Position numbers and translations under genes: made by a program | Part shown: positions 1-6,865 of the stretch, one piece after another | Layout: each line of letters opens with the position of its first letter | How positions within the stretch are numbered: the stretch's first letter is position 1 | NCBI GenBank assembly: GCA_964434105.1 | Contig: CAYSTJ010000013.1 | Location: 1 to 64,000, forward strand | Direction of reading: 5' to 3' | Length of the DNA stretch: 64,000 nt | Source of the DNA: CAYNST01 sp964434105 | GTDB lineage: Bacteria > Pseudomonadota > Gammaproteobacteria > Pseudomonadales > Cellvibrionaceae | The notes under the pieces: model-generated | Database searches by the model: none | Seen by the model: the letters and a program-made list of their open reading frames with translations, nothing else | What the model was told of the DNA's origin: nothing

Positions 1-27
1 CATACTATTTTTAAAGCCCGGTATAGG

Positions 28-234
28 CAGGGCAATTGCGCTACATCAAAAACATCAAAAAGCCCAAAGATTGCAGGCTGAAAGCGCGAAAACCTTCCCT
101 TGTCTTGTGCGCTCATCTACTAGTGCGCTTCATACGCACAGCCAGCAACGTAGTCCGGACGGCCATTTTATAGTCAATTTTAAAATTTCGTTAAACATGC
201 TGCATTGTCGGTGAAACATAGTGCAATTGCCCTG
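28..234. repeat. Inverted-repeat-bounded segment, MITE-like
   Basis: The 16-base segment at 28-43 (CAGGGCAATTGCGCTA) recurs inverted at 219-234 with one mismatch, enclosing about 175 bases without a convincing gene. The right copy abuts the transposase remnant at 231-332, so these may be the terminal repeats of a decayed insertion sequence or a small non-autonomous derivative. No target duplication was identified. The identity of the element is inference. Confidence 0.35.
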
Positions 235-332
235 ACTCGAACCCCGTCATTAATCGACTCGCTGTCACTCGGCGGTGCTATATTGCTCTTGACCACAGTG
301 CTGTCCATGCGCAGCTGATCGCAACTTACATC
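231..332 (-). pseudogene. Transposase remnant (IS1182/ISNCY-like)
   Basis: A short minus-strand stretch reads QLRMDSTVVKSNI followed by PPSDSESINDGVRV. This closely resembles the segment around the first catalytic Asp of DDE transposases of the IS1182/ISNCY type, which carry a similar L-R-x-D-T-T-V-V-E-T-N-I then P-T/S-D-S pattern. Only about 34 residues are recognisable and the surrounding frame does not match, so this is a fragment. It sits next to the inverted repeat at 219-234. The family assignment is from remembered motifs. Confidence 0.5.
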
Positions 333-370
333 ACCACTGCTCGACCAATTCTCAATCATAATTGATGTAA

Positions 371-508
371 TTTCTCCAGAATGGCGCTGACATCCACCAT
401 GTTCAAAAGTTGTTAGGCCATGCGGATATATCAACCGCCAAGATTTATACACATGTAGGCATAAAGAAGCCCGAAGACGTTTATAATCGCACCCACCCAG
501 CTGTGTAG
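371..508 (+). pseudogene. Tyrosine recombinase C-terminal remnant
   Basis: The plus frame from 371 to a TAG at 506-508 encodes about 45 residues containing NGADIHHVQKLLGHADIST, then AKIYTHV and a tail ending THPAV. This is the box II region of XerC/phage-type integrases: the HxLGH motif and the catalytic Tyr in the IYTHV context. A TAA in frame at 368-370 and the lack of upstream coding show that only the C-terminal end of a roughly 300-residue protein survives. It marks an old integration event next to the toxin-antitoxin pair. Confidence 0.7.
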
Positions 509-585
509 TTGGTCTAATTACATCAATATATTCAATGAGATAGAGCGGCAAGTAGGAGGAGTCAAAATACATGAAGCTGCCGAAA

Positions 586-614
586 TTGACAGATATACGC
601 AATCTGCGTATACT
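586..614 (+). promoter_or_regulatory. higBA promoter and overlapping operator
   Basis: A consensus -35 TTGACA (586-591) and a -10 TATACT (609-614) are separated by exactly 17 bases. A perfect inverted repeat, TATACGCA-ATC-TGCGTATA (594-612), fills the spacer and overlaps the -10. A bound HigA-type antitoxin would therefore block polymerase, which fits autorepression. The predicted transcript start, about 6-8 bases after the -10, falls at the GTG of the toxin at 621, so the message may be leaderless. Confidence 0.75.
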
Positions 615-620
615 TTACTC

Positions 621-965
621 GTGAAAGCGCTGTTCGTAGAGCTGGCTCCTTTCGAGAGATATCGCGTCGATTACTTGTCTGATGATGAGTTTAAGGACCT
701 CCAGCAGGAGTTGCTTGAGAATCCCAGGAAGGGTGACACGATAAGCGGTACAGGAGGTCTTAGAAAAGTACGGTGGAGTGACTCCACTCGAAACAAGGGA
801 AAGCGCGGTGGCACGCGTATTATTTATTACTATTACGAGCAATGTCTGCAGTTTTGGTTATTTCTCATCTACGACAAAGACGAGATGGAAGATCTGACCA
901 GAGAGCAGAAAAAACAGTTTAAAAATCTATTAAATGACGAAATTAGAGCGAGGCAACCCAAATGA
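621..965 (+). CDS. higB: RelE-superfamily toxin, HigB2-like
   Basis: A 114-residue protein matching the HigB2 type of RelE-fold toxin, which in the family is a ribosome-dependent mRNA interferase. Visible hallmarks are the N-terminal FVEL..FERYR..YLSDDEF segment, the GTGGLRK motif near residue 43 and the GKRGGTRIIYYYY strand near residue 60. Length is normal. The GTG start at 621 aligns with the start of Vibrio HigB2 proteins as remembered. It has no Shine-Dalgarno sequence because the -10 box ends only seven bases upstream. The stop overlaps the start of the antitoxin gene (ATGA), so the toxin-first order with translational coupling is that of higBA rather than relBE. Confidence 0.88.
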   Translation: MKALFVELAPFERYRVDYLSDDEFKDLQQELLENPRKGDTISGTGGLRKVRWSDSTRNKGKRGGTRIIYYYYEQCLQFWLFLIYDKDEMEDLTREQKKQFKNLLNDEIRARQPK

Positions 966-1276
966 AAAAGCGAGATATGTTTGCTGAACTTTCTGAAGGT
1001 TTGGAGGCCTTGAAGCAGGAGCGTGAAGGTAAAATTACCCTCAAATCTTCTGAAGTAACTTTAAAACCGCGACCTACTATTACAGCAGCGGAGATTGTTC
1101 AAATCCGGGAAAAGCTAGGCGTTTCTCGCCCTGTTTTTGCGGGCATGATACGCACCAGTCCTCGAACCATTGAGCGATGGGAGCAAGACAAGTGTCGGCC
1201 GGACCAAGGTAGCGTTACGTTGCTTAAGTTGGTTGAGCGATATCCGGATACTTTGGATCGTTTGGCGGAGCTGTAA
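962..1276 (+). CDS. higA: HigA2-like antitoxin, HTH regulator
   Basis: A 104-residue antitoxin and probable autorepressor. The N-terminal ~35 residues are charged and likely bind the toxin. Residues ~40-90 form an XRE/HTH fold with the segment IREKLGVSRPVFAGMI, followed by SPRTIERWEQ, typical of HigA2. Its ATG overlaps the toxin TGA by four bases, giving a tight two-gene operon. The inverted repeat at 594-612 is the obvious binding site. A rho-independent terminator follows at 1295-1321. The pair appears intact, unlike the mobile-element fragments around it, consistent with toxin-antitoxin pairs outlasting the element that brought them. Confidence 0.87.
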   Translation: MKKRDMFAELSEGLEALKQEREGKITLKSSEVTLKPRPTITAAEIVQIREKLGVSRPVFAGMIRTSPRTIERWEQDKCRPDQGSVTLLKLVERYPDTLDRLAEL

Positions 1277-1294
1277 AAACTATACGTAAAAATG

Positions 1295-1321
1295 AGGGGC
1301 TGTGAAAGGCCCCTTTTTTTT
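1295..1321 (+). terminator. Rho-independent terminator of higBA
   Basis: A six-base-pair stem AGGGGC / GCCCCT (1295-1300 and 1309-1314) with an eight-base loop is followed by an uninterrupted run of T to 1321. It lies 18 bases after the higA stop. Confidence 0.85.
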
Positions 1322-1362
1322 GTTAGAAGCACAGTAAAGTTTCTGAGTAACAAGGAGAATAT

Positions 1363-1575
1363 ATGGTCGACCTGTCAAAAATTAAAACGCAAAGGCGAGA
1401 AAACTTGCCCGTCGATCCATACGAAATATTTAGGAAAAATAGTGGCCGGATGTCAGAGTCCAGCGTTAATGATTTGCGGGCAGGTCAAGTAGATGCACTT
1501 AGAGAATAGCATGTTAATCGAAATATCAAAAATGTTTGCTTGGACCTAAATACGGGTGCAGGAAAAACACTTCAG
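1363..1575 (+). pseudogene. DEAD/DEAH helicase N-terminus, amber-interrupted
   Basis: An ATG at 1363 with a good ribosome site (AAGGAG, 1352-1357) opens a frame reading MVDLSKIKTQ.. ENLPVDPYEIF.. and AGQVDALRE up to a TAG at 1507-1509. Without a break in frame it continues HVNRNIKNVCLDLNTGAGKT and then loses resemblance. This matches the start of large DEAD/DEAH helicases, in which the TAG position is normally Trp (a TGG to TAG change) and NTGAGKT is the Walker A motif. The remainder of the helicase, usually many hundreds of residues, is deleted. It therefore has two independent lesions. It probably belonged to the same integrated element as higBA. Confidence 0.7.
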
Positions 1576-1913
1576 CCTAGCGCATATTGCATTATTACCT
1601 TACTTTTTATCCTATGATTCTTAATCGCCGGACCAACCAGGATGGCCCTGCAAGGCTGGTAATTTCGTTGTCAGTGGTGCCGATCTTGAATCGCTTCATA
1701 AAAATTCACTCTGTGGGTATATTTTCAGAAACGCTATCTACTCAAAATATCGCTTTTATTGCAGCACTTTCTTGAGCTAATATTGGCTCCAGAGTCACGG
1801 ATTCAGGTGTTATCTATTCACTTATATTGTATCCGAAGATAGTTTATGACTTTATTCACCGTGACTTCTGATTTCGATAAACGTATTATCCTGCAGCAAA
1901 AAAAGGATTTACC
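1576..1913. other. Intergenic, no gene recognised
   Basis: About 340 AT-rich bases between the helicase remnant and the small membrane protein. The only structure noticed is an 8-base inverted pair AGTCACGG (1793-1800) / CCGTGACT (1859-1866), which could be chance. Short open frames here have no recognisable sequence. Confidence 0.5.
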
Positions 1914-2195
1914 ATGATTTATTTGCGGCTTTTGTATTTATGGATCCCTGTCTTATTGCTGGCTGCCATTATTCTGGATAGTTTCCCTTTCGGAAAGACT
2001 TCGGTTGCGCTGAATTACTTCCAGGCCGGCACAGCGTGGGCTTTCCTGATTGGCACTCCATTGTTATTTCTGGTAGTGCGATTATCCCGGCATAGGTCGA
2101 AAATAAATTTCCTGGATTACTCCTGTCTGGCCCTCTGGTTTACAGCGTTTGCAATGTCGTTGCTTATGGTGTGCAGTTATTGCCGTATCATATAA
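1914..2195 (+). CDS. Small hypothetical membrane protein
   Basis: A 93-residue protein with three predicted hydrophobic segments: residues ~4-23 (LLYLWIPVLLLAAIILDSF), ~38-57 (AWAFLIGTPLLFLVVRL) and ~68-90. AAAGGA lies about 7 bases before the ATG at 1914, a usable ribosome site. No family was recognised. It stands alone between mobile-element remnants and ends just before the first istB-like repeat, so it is either a cargo gene or a chance frame. Its hydrophobic periodicity argues for a real inner-membrane protein. Confidence 0.5.
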   Translation: MIYLRLLYLWIPVLLLAAIILDSFPFGKTSVALNYFQAGTAWAFLIGTPLLFLVVRLSRHRSKINFLDYSCLALWFTAFAMSLLMVCSYCRII

Positions 2196-2241
2196 AGCCT
2201 TGGAGCGCAGGAACGCCTATCAATGGCCGCACGAAGATATT

Positions 2242-2413
2242 AACAGGCCCAGGACAGGCACTCCACCATCCCCCTGGAGATCGACGGTGAAAGTTATCGC
2301 AAGAAAGCATCCATCAAGAGGAGAGGGAAACAAGCCATGGCATAGCATCAACAACTTACCGTCAACCGGCCAAGCTAATTGACGCGAAGCGGCCAACATA
2401 GGTGGCGTCTAAC
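2242..2413 (+). repeat. istB-3'-end-like direct repeat, copy 1
   Basis: This segment is about 95% identical to 4056-4224 over its first ~159 bases and carries a 3-base insertion relative to it. One frame reads LEIDGESYRKKASIKRRGKQ and then stops, resembling the C-terminal end of IS21-family IstB ATPases. The following non-coding part contains TTGACG, as expected for the repeated ends of IS21 elements. The rest of istB is absent. Assignment to IS21 is from motif memory. Confidence 0.5.
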
Positions 2414-2449
2414 ACCCGATTGTTATGCCAATATTTACACTGACATGAC

Positions 2450-2764
2450 TCATTGATCTAGATTGTCTTTGGCATCCTTAATCGCTTGCAACAAGTAGTT
2501 GGGTTCATTTGTGCCCAAACGTACAAGCGCCCCACCCTTTAGCTCGATTTCAACCCCCCAAAGAACAGACACGTTATAGATCCACCCCGTACCAAACGAG
2601 TGGATGCCAAACCCCATCCACACGGGGTTTTTAAACTTGATGCAGCTCGCTACTTCTTCTAGTGGGGTTTTCTTCTTCAGCACACCTGGCCCGAAGAACC
2701 AACTTATCTCGCTCTCATTTACATCAATGGTCATTGAGCTAAATAAGACGAAGCGTCCAAACAA
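2450..2764 (-). pseudogene. PH-like-domain hypothetical, probably N-truncated
   Basis: The frame encodes SSMTIDVNESEISWFFGPGV followed by KKKTPLEEV, then VWMGFGIH.., GWIYNVSVLWGVEIEL and a C-terminal RLGTNEP segment. This resembles short bacterial PH-like proteins, which usually have two N-terminal membrane helices before the FSSLT..V strand. Here the frame has only a TTG at 2764 and no ATG before residue 11, and reading upstream reaches a TGA at 2810-2812 without any hydrophobic helix. The membrane part is therefore missing, and the gene is likely a remnant, although translation from the internal ATG cannot be excluded. Confidence 0.5.
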
Positions 2765-2780
2765 CGTCTTTATATAGGGG

Positions 2781-2843
2781 CCATGAGCGGTTTCGGGGCT
2801 TCTGTGATCTCAGAAACCACATTTTCTCAGTTTCCGCTCATGG
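2781..2843. repeat. Inverted repeat, cruciform-like
   Basis: A perfect 10-base inverted repeat CCATGAGCGG (2781-2790) / CCGCTCATGG (2834-2843) encloses a smaller one (TTCTG..CAGAA). It lies upstream of the truncated PH-like gene. It has no T-run on either side, so it is not a typical terminator. The role is unknown. Confidence 0.4.
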
Positions 2844-2970
2844 TTCCTGCCTCAAATTCCTTCTAATAATGGGCCGCGGCAAATAATCGCGGTTTTTGGT
2901 CGGCGCATACATGAAGTGTTGTAAAATGCAACCTGCCGGAAAAAGCAGAGGTTGAGTATGTGTTGTTTAC

Positions 2971-3399
2971 TCAATTCACCACATCCCACGGGTTAATCAA
3001 CTCGATCCCCGTTTGGGTAAAGTCTTTGACATTCCGTGTGGCGAGGGAGGCACCGGCAAGGGAAGTAATGGCGGCGATCATCATATCCGCCGATTGGGCG
3101 TGGAACCCTAGAGCCTCTCGTGCGGCGCGCATTCGTCCGGCCAGTCGGGCGGCTTGATCATCAAAGGGCAGGACAACAAATTCAAAATCACTGCCGGTCA
3201 GCATTTTAAAGCGCTCCTCCAGCTCCTTCCGCCGCTTCCCATCAGGAAGACGGGCGAGCCCGTACTCAATTTCCGATACGGTAATGGCCGTGGTCACCAG
3301 CATCTCATCCGTCGCTTTGGTCGAAAGCCAGTTCTTAACTTCCTGCGCTGGCTTTGGTCGCACCAGCTCAGCGAGGATATTCGTATCGAGCACGATCAT
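2971..3399 (-). CDS. vapC: VapC/FitB-type PIN-domain toxin
   Basis: A 142-residue PIN-domain ribonuclease, the toxin half of a type II pair. The acidic active-site residues are all present: D5 in MIVLDTNILAE, E43 in VSEIEYGL, D105 in QSADMMIAA and D126 near the end. Length is typical for the FitB subgroup, and the closing LINPW motif matches FitB-like proteins as remembered. The gene lies 15 bases after its antitoxin in the same operon. An intact catalytic set suggests the toxin is functional. It lies between two istB-like direct repeats. Confidence 0.88.
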   Translation of the reverse strand: MIVLDTNILAELVRPKPAQEVKNWLSTKATDEMLVTTAITVSEIEYGLARLPDGKRRKELEERFKMLTGSDFEFVVLPFDDQAARLAGRMRAAREALGFHAQSADMMIAAITSLAGASLATRNVKDFTQTGIELINPWDVVN

Positions 3400-3414
3400 G
3401 GATTGTTGCAGTCA

Positions 3415-3654
3415 TTAAGTAAACTTTGGGGTATCACGCTCGTCCGACCGAGTCGGCAGTTCCAGCTCTACCCCATGTTCAGCGCCGAACAGCTTTTCCG
3501 ACAGGCTCAGCAGCTCCGGCCCGGTAATGCCGTTGACCGCGCGGCGCAGGATAACCCTGGCTTCCTCTTCCATCGAATGCCCGTGCTTGGCGGCACGGAT
3601 GCGGAGGCGCTCTTTAAGCTCGTCGTCAATGTTGCGAATGGTGATGCTGGCCAT
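3415..3654 (-). CDS. vapB: FitA/VapB-type ribbon-helix-helix antitoxin
   Basis: A 79-residue antitoxin. The N-terminus, MASITIRNIDDELKERLRIR, is a classic ribbon-helix-helix DNA-binding start of the FitA/Arc type, followed by AAKHGHSMEEEARVILR. The C-terminal ~35 residues (LSLSEKLFG..) should wrap the toxin active site. It is first in the operon with vapC, the usual antitoxin-first order. A 14-base palindrome at 3716-3729 upstream is a candidate operator for autorepression. Confidence 0.88.
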   Translation of the reverse strand: MASITIRNIDDELKERLRIRAAKHGHSMEEEARVILRRAVNGITGPELLSLSEKLFGAEHGVELELPTRSDERDTPKFT

Positions 3655-3715
3655 GTTATACCTCTCAATCTGGAACTACCGCCGCTTCTAACTTAGCACC
3701 CCACTCAAACGATTG

Positions 3716-3729
3716 CAATGATTTCATTG
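3716..3729 (-). promoter_or_regulatory. Candidate vapBC operator palindrome
   Basis: CAATGA-TT-TCATTG is a perfect 6+6 palindrome with a two-base centre, 62 bases upstream of the vapB start. Ribbon-helix-helix antitoxins bind such short palindromes. No clear -35/-10 pair was fixed, so the assignment rests on position and symmetry. Confidence 0.3.
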
Positions 3730-3859
3730 AAATCACCATAGGCCCGTACTCGGCCCTCAAAACCAAAGAAATCGCCTCGTTTGAGACTATTAACGTGACA
3801 GGCTACAAGAGCCCGTTTTCAGCGAAGGCGTAGGTCTGATCCCGCCTACAGCAATATGA

Positions 3860-3965
3860 TCAAGCACCCTCACGTCGATCGGCCACGGTAGGAACACCGG
3901 TCACCCGATGCCCCCCGTACAGATCCGTACGTGCGCTACTAACGCATACAGCTCCTACTTTGAGT
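3860..3965 (-). mobile_element. Probable group II intron 3'-end relic
   Basis: Read on the minus strand, the segment has a domain V-like hairpin (GTATGCG .. CGCACGTAC, ~3914-3955). It is followed at once by a second hairpin (CATCGG-GTGA-CCGGTG) with a GNRA-type loop and the end TTCCTAC. This arrangement resembles the 3' end of bacterial group II introns (domains V and VI). The domain V loop is not a GNRA loop and one base of the catalytic triad pairing is mismatched, so it is degenerate or misassigned. No reverse transcriptase is present. Confidence 0.4.
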
Positions 3966-4055
3966 ATTTCTTAGATTCAACCAATAAGTGCATAGCTTGA
4001 TGGGTTTGAAAAAGGGGGCCAGCTGCCTGTACGCTGACCATTTTTTCTCCGGCAG

Positions 4056-4224
4056 AACAGACCCAGGACAGGCACTCCACCATCCTGGAGATCGACGGTG
4101 AAAGTTATCGCAAGAAAGCATCCATCAAGAGGAGAGGGAAACAAGCCATGACATAGCATCAACAACTTACCGTCAACCGGCCAAGTTAATTGACGCGAAG
4201 CGGCGAACATAGTTGACGTATAAC
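4056..4224 (+). repeat. istB-3'-end-like direct repeat, copy 2
   Basis: Second copy of the repeat at 2242-2413. The frame reads HSTILEIDGESYRKKASIKR and ends in TAG at about 4154, without the 3-base insertion of copy 1, so it is closer to the intact istB end. Downstream are several TTGACG motifs (about 4191, 4213 and 4225), in keeping with the repeated terminal motifs of IS21 elements. Together the copies bracket the PH-like remnant, vapBC and the intron relic. Confidence 0.5.
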
Positions 4225-4402
4225 AGTTGACGTTTCGCGATAACTCATTGAAAAAAAGAATTTCAGGGTTTAGGCCAAAACCGTGAATTCCTTATAATTC
4301 AATTGGTTAGATGCAAACGTCAACAGACCCTGGAGAATCGAACGCGCTTTATTGGGTGTTTCGATTTATTGGGGTGTTCACATTTATTCAATCAGGGCGC
4401 CT

Positions 4403-4438
4403 TTAGCTGGCCGTTTAATATTAGCTGGCCGTTTAATA
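4403..4438. repeat. Perfect 18-bp tandem duplication
   Basis: TTAGCTGGCCGTTTAATA occurs twice head to tail (4403-4420 and 4421-4438). The right copy overlaps the last codon and the stop of the lpxR-like gene, so this is probably a slippage duplication at the 3' edge of that gene, at the border between accessory and chromosomal DNA. Confidence 0.8.
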
Positions 4439-5515
4439 AGAGTATCTCAACCCTATGCGCCCGTAGGTCTGCATTTTTCTGTCCATCGGGGTCTCCCAGG
4501 AAACCGTGGTTGTCGTGATAGCAAAGCTGCTGCTCCATTGGCCTGAGCGTGCGTTGATGCCTACATACAAACGGGCGATTTCCGGGTCGTAATCCACCGA
4601 CATGCTGTCTTTGAAGGTGTTCCCATCCCAGAAAATCGCATTGGCGATCAAAGAGCCATTGAGTAGAGCAAACAACCAAATCCCACTGTCGGTGCCATAC
4701 CTGGTGTATGGACGGGCGCCAATGGTTTCTTCACCGAAAAATTGCGGAGGAATACCGTAGTTATCCGGTACGCCCCAGCCAAACCGTACCCCAACCCCAG
4801 CCGTCACCATTGACATCAGGTTACCCAGGGTACCGCCGGCTTGCCCAATAATATCGCCACCCCAACCGGCGCGGTCCCCAAAACTCCACAATCGCCGGCG
4901 ATGTTCGTACCCCAGATTCAGTATGAATTCATCACCAATCTGGTTATCCCAGCCATTCACTTTTTCGGAATTGATCAGACGGTGAAACTCATTCTGCACC
5001 TCGTCGCCCCGTGCGGCTGGCCCGGCAATGCCGTAATAAAACGTTAAGGCGTCCATCGTTCTGGCGTCTTGTGCGCCCGCCGTCAGGGACACAAACAGCA
5101 TGCCGCTGTAAGGAACATCGTCTTCAATGGGGGCTGAGGCCGCGGTATCGGTCGGGGTGAAAATGCGATGGGACAGGCTGTGACTGATAAAGCGTTGACG
5201 TTCGGTGCTGCTCACCAGAGGAAGATGGTTTAGGCCCCGAGCAACGAAGCCCGGTACCGGCGCATCCTTATAGTCATTCAGATAGCCGGATACCCAGCCA
5301 ACCTGAAATCCGTTGGTATAGTGATCGTCAGTCTGGGCGAAGACGTCATTATCCATTGATACAAACCGGATGCCACGCTGATCGCTCGCCGCTGCACTTT
5401 CATAAGCAATCATCAACACGAGCAACCAAATGCCGTTTTGCACGCCCATTGAGCCCGCACGGACGGACTGCTTTTTGGACATTTTTCCCGTCATACCAGC
5501 CCGTTGCTTGCGCAT
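4433..5515 (-). CDS. lpxR: LpxR-like lipid A 3'-O-deacylase (DUF2219)
   Basis: An outer-membrane beta-barrel enzyme of the LpxR family, which removes the 3'-acyloxyacyl chain of lipid A. After a signal sequence (LLVLMIAYESAAA) comes the family signature SMDNDVFAQTDDHYTNG, with the Asn-Asp and Thr/Tyr residues used in catalysis and Ca binding. A second conserved block, SHSLSHRIFTPTD, contains the candidate catalytic His. The C-terminus ends in aromatic residues (LRYSY), as for a barrel. The ATG at 5515 is preferred over the GTG at 5527; the exact start is uncertain because no strong ribosome site is seen. It is transcribed alone. Confidence 0.82.
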   Translation of the reverse strand: MRKQRAGMTGKMSKKQSVRAGSMGVQNGIWLLVLMIAYESAAASDQRGIRFVSMDNDVFAQTDDHYTNGFQVGWVSGYLNDYKDAPVPGFVARGLNHLPLVSSTERQRFISHSLSHRIFTPTDTAASAPIEDDVPYSGMLFVSLTAGAQDARTMDALTFYYGIAGPAARGDEVQNEFHRLINSEKVNGWDNQIGDEFILNLGYEHRRRLWSFGDRAGWGGDIIGQAGGTLGNLMSMVTAGVGVRFGWGVPDNYGIPPQFFGEETIGARPYTRYGTDSGIWLFALLNGSLIANAIFWDGNTFKDSMSVDYDPEIARLYVGINARSGQWSSSFAITTTTVSWETPMDRKMQTYGRIGLRYSY

Positions 5516-5580
5516 AATCAATACCACAGCTTAATCTATTAACTGGCACAGGTGCCGTTCACGGGAAGTCCATAAACGGG

Positions 5581-6492
5581 TTATGGCAACGGAATGAACT
5601 CCTTCTCATCACCGGGAACCCGGGTAAAGCGGCCTTCGCGCCAGTCCTCCTTCGCCTGTTCTATTCGCTCCTTGCTGCTGGACACAAAATTCCACTCGAT
5701 GAAACGTTTGTTGAAGCGTTCTCCGCCAATCACGGCAATCCGCGTATTTTCCACCGCTTCAACCACTACCCCTTGCTCACCGTTCAGCACAATCATGGAA
5801 CAGACCGGCGCGCTCACCTCACCGACCTGGAGACTGCCTTTTGCTACGTACACCGCCCGCTCTTCGGCATCCGGCAGCCTCAGGCGCTGACCCGGTTGTA
5901 GCCACGCCTCCAGGCACAGGGTTTGCGCGAATACCTTGACCGGCGAGGTGACGCCGTAGGCCGAGCCCATCATCACCCGTACCGACACCCCGTCTACCTC
6001 AAGCCGTGGAATATCATCGCTGGGATAATGGTAAAATGCCGGATCTATCTCCTCCTGACCTTCCGGCAGCGCCATCCAAAGCTGTAGACCATCCAGCACA
6101 TGGTCGGTGGCGGTGATCTCGGGGCGTTCACGCTCCGAATGGACGATACCGCTGCCCGCTACCATCAGATTGATGTCGCCGGGAGTAATGGGCTGCAAGC
6201 TGCCCACTGAATCGCGGTGCAGTATTTCACCCTCGAACAGGTAAGTCACTGTAGCGATGCCAATGTGAGGGTGAGGACGTACATTCATGCCGGTGCCGGC
6301 AACAAATTTGGCTGGCCCCATGTGATCGAAAAAAATCCACGGGCCCACCATTTTACGCCGCGCGGTAGGTAACAGCCGGCGTACGGAAAAACCGCCCAGG
6401 TCATGTTCTTTGGGTCGCAGCAGCAATTCGATAGCGCCACACTTTTCGATGGCCTGACATTCCAGCGTGGCCGTCGCAGCAAGATTACTCAT
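5581..6492 (-). CDS. Pirin family protein
   Basis: A 303-residue bicupin of the pirin family. The N-terminal cupin carries the metal-binding residues in FDHMGPAKF, PHPHIGIATVTYLFEGE and HSERE, the usual His/Glu set that binds Fe. The second cupin covers the C-terminal half (SPVKVFAQTLCLEAWLQPG). Some pirins act as quercetin dioxygenases, others as redox-sensitive regulators; the sequence alone does not decide. The start at 6492 is chosen because GGGGGAG lies six bases upstream, whereas the longer ATG at 6507 lacks a site. Divergent from the hydrolase-OsmC gene. Confidence 0.85.
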   Translation of the reverse strand: MSNLAATATLECQAIEKCGAIELLLRPKEHDLGGFSVRRLLPTARRKMVGPWIFFDHMGPAKFVAGTGMNVRPHPHIGIATVTYLFEGEILHRDSVGSLQPITPGDINLMVAGSGIVHSERERPEITATDHVLDGLQLWMALPEGQEEIDPAFYHYPSDDIPRLEVDGVSVRVMMGSAYGVTSPVKVFAQTLCLEAWLQPGQRLRLPDAEERAVYVAKGSLQVGEVSAPVCSMIVLNGEQGVVVEAVENTRIAVIGGERFNKRFIEWNFVSSSKERIEQAKEDWREGRFTRVPGDEKEFIPLP

Positions 6493-6507
6493 GAGTTTCT
6501 CCCCCAT

Positions 6508-6865
6508 TGGTGATGGTGTGCCGTCCTCCCTTGGGAGACGACATCAACCTGTAACCATTCAGCTCGCTTGCCCCTGCCCCCATAAATGAACGCTGGGCCA
6601 GACGGCCCGGAGGCCGAATAGTTACATCGACTTTTACATTATATGTGCATCAAGCCGCGACTTGCGACCGGTAAACCGCCAACCATCTTACGGCATGAAG
6701 TGGTTATTGTACCTTGAGGCCCGCTTCAGTCGCTCGCTCACTGTATCCGGGGCTGGTTTTCTCCAGTAAAGAACATTACCATCGGTCATATCCGTGGGTC
6801 TGCTCTGTTGATTGCAATGTAAGTTCTCGCAGGCGGTCAGTAATTGAGGTCAAGAGAAAAACATC
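6508..6865. other. Divergent intergenic region
   Basis: About 360 bases between the pirin gene and the hydrolase-OsmC gene must hold promoters for both. No consensus promoter stands out. A short GC-rich inverted stretch (GGGCCAGACGGCCC, near 6596-6609) is visible. No open frame of interest. Confidence 0.5.

Noticed and set aside
180..602. A 140-residue minus-strand gene
   Set aside because: Only about 34 residues match a transposase; the remainder overlaps the higB promoter and the recombinase remnant, so it is not an intact gene.
2242..2430. Integron attC site
   Set aside because: GTCTAAC fits the RYYYAAC core, but no matching GTTRRRY partner with the expected inner repeats was found.
2781..2843. 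Terminator at the inverted repeat
   Set aside because: No T-run on either strand and no gene ending there; kept only as an inverted repeat.
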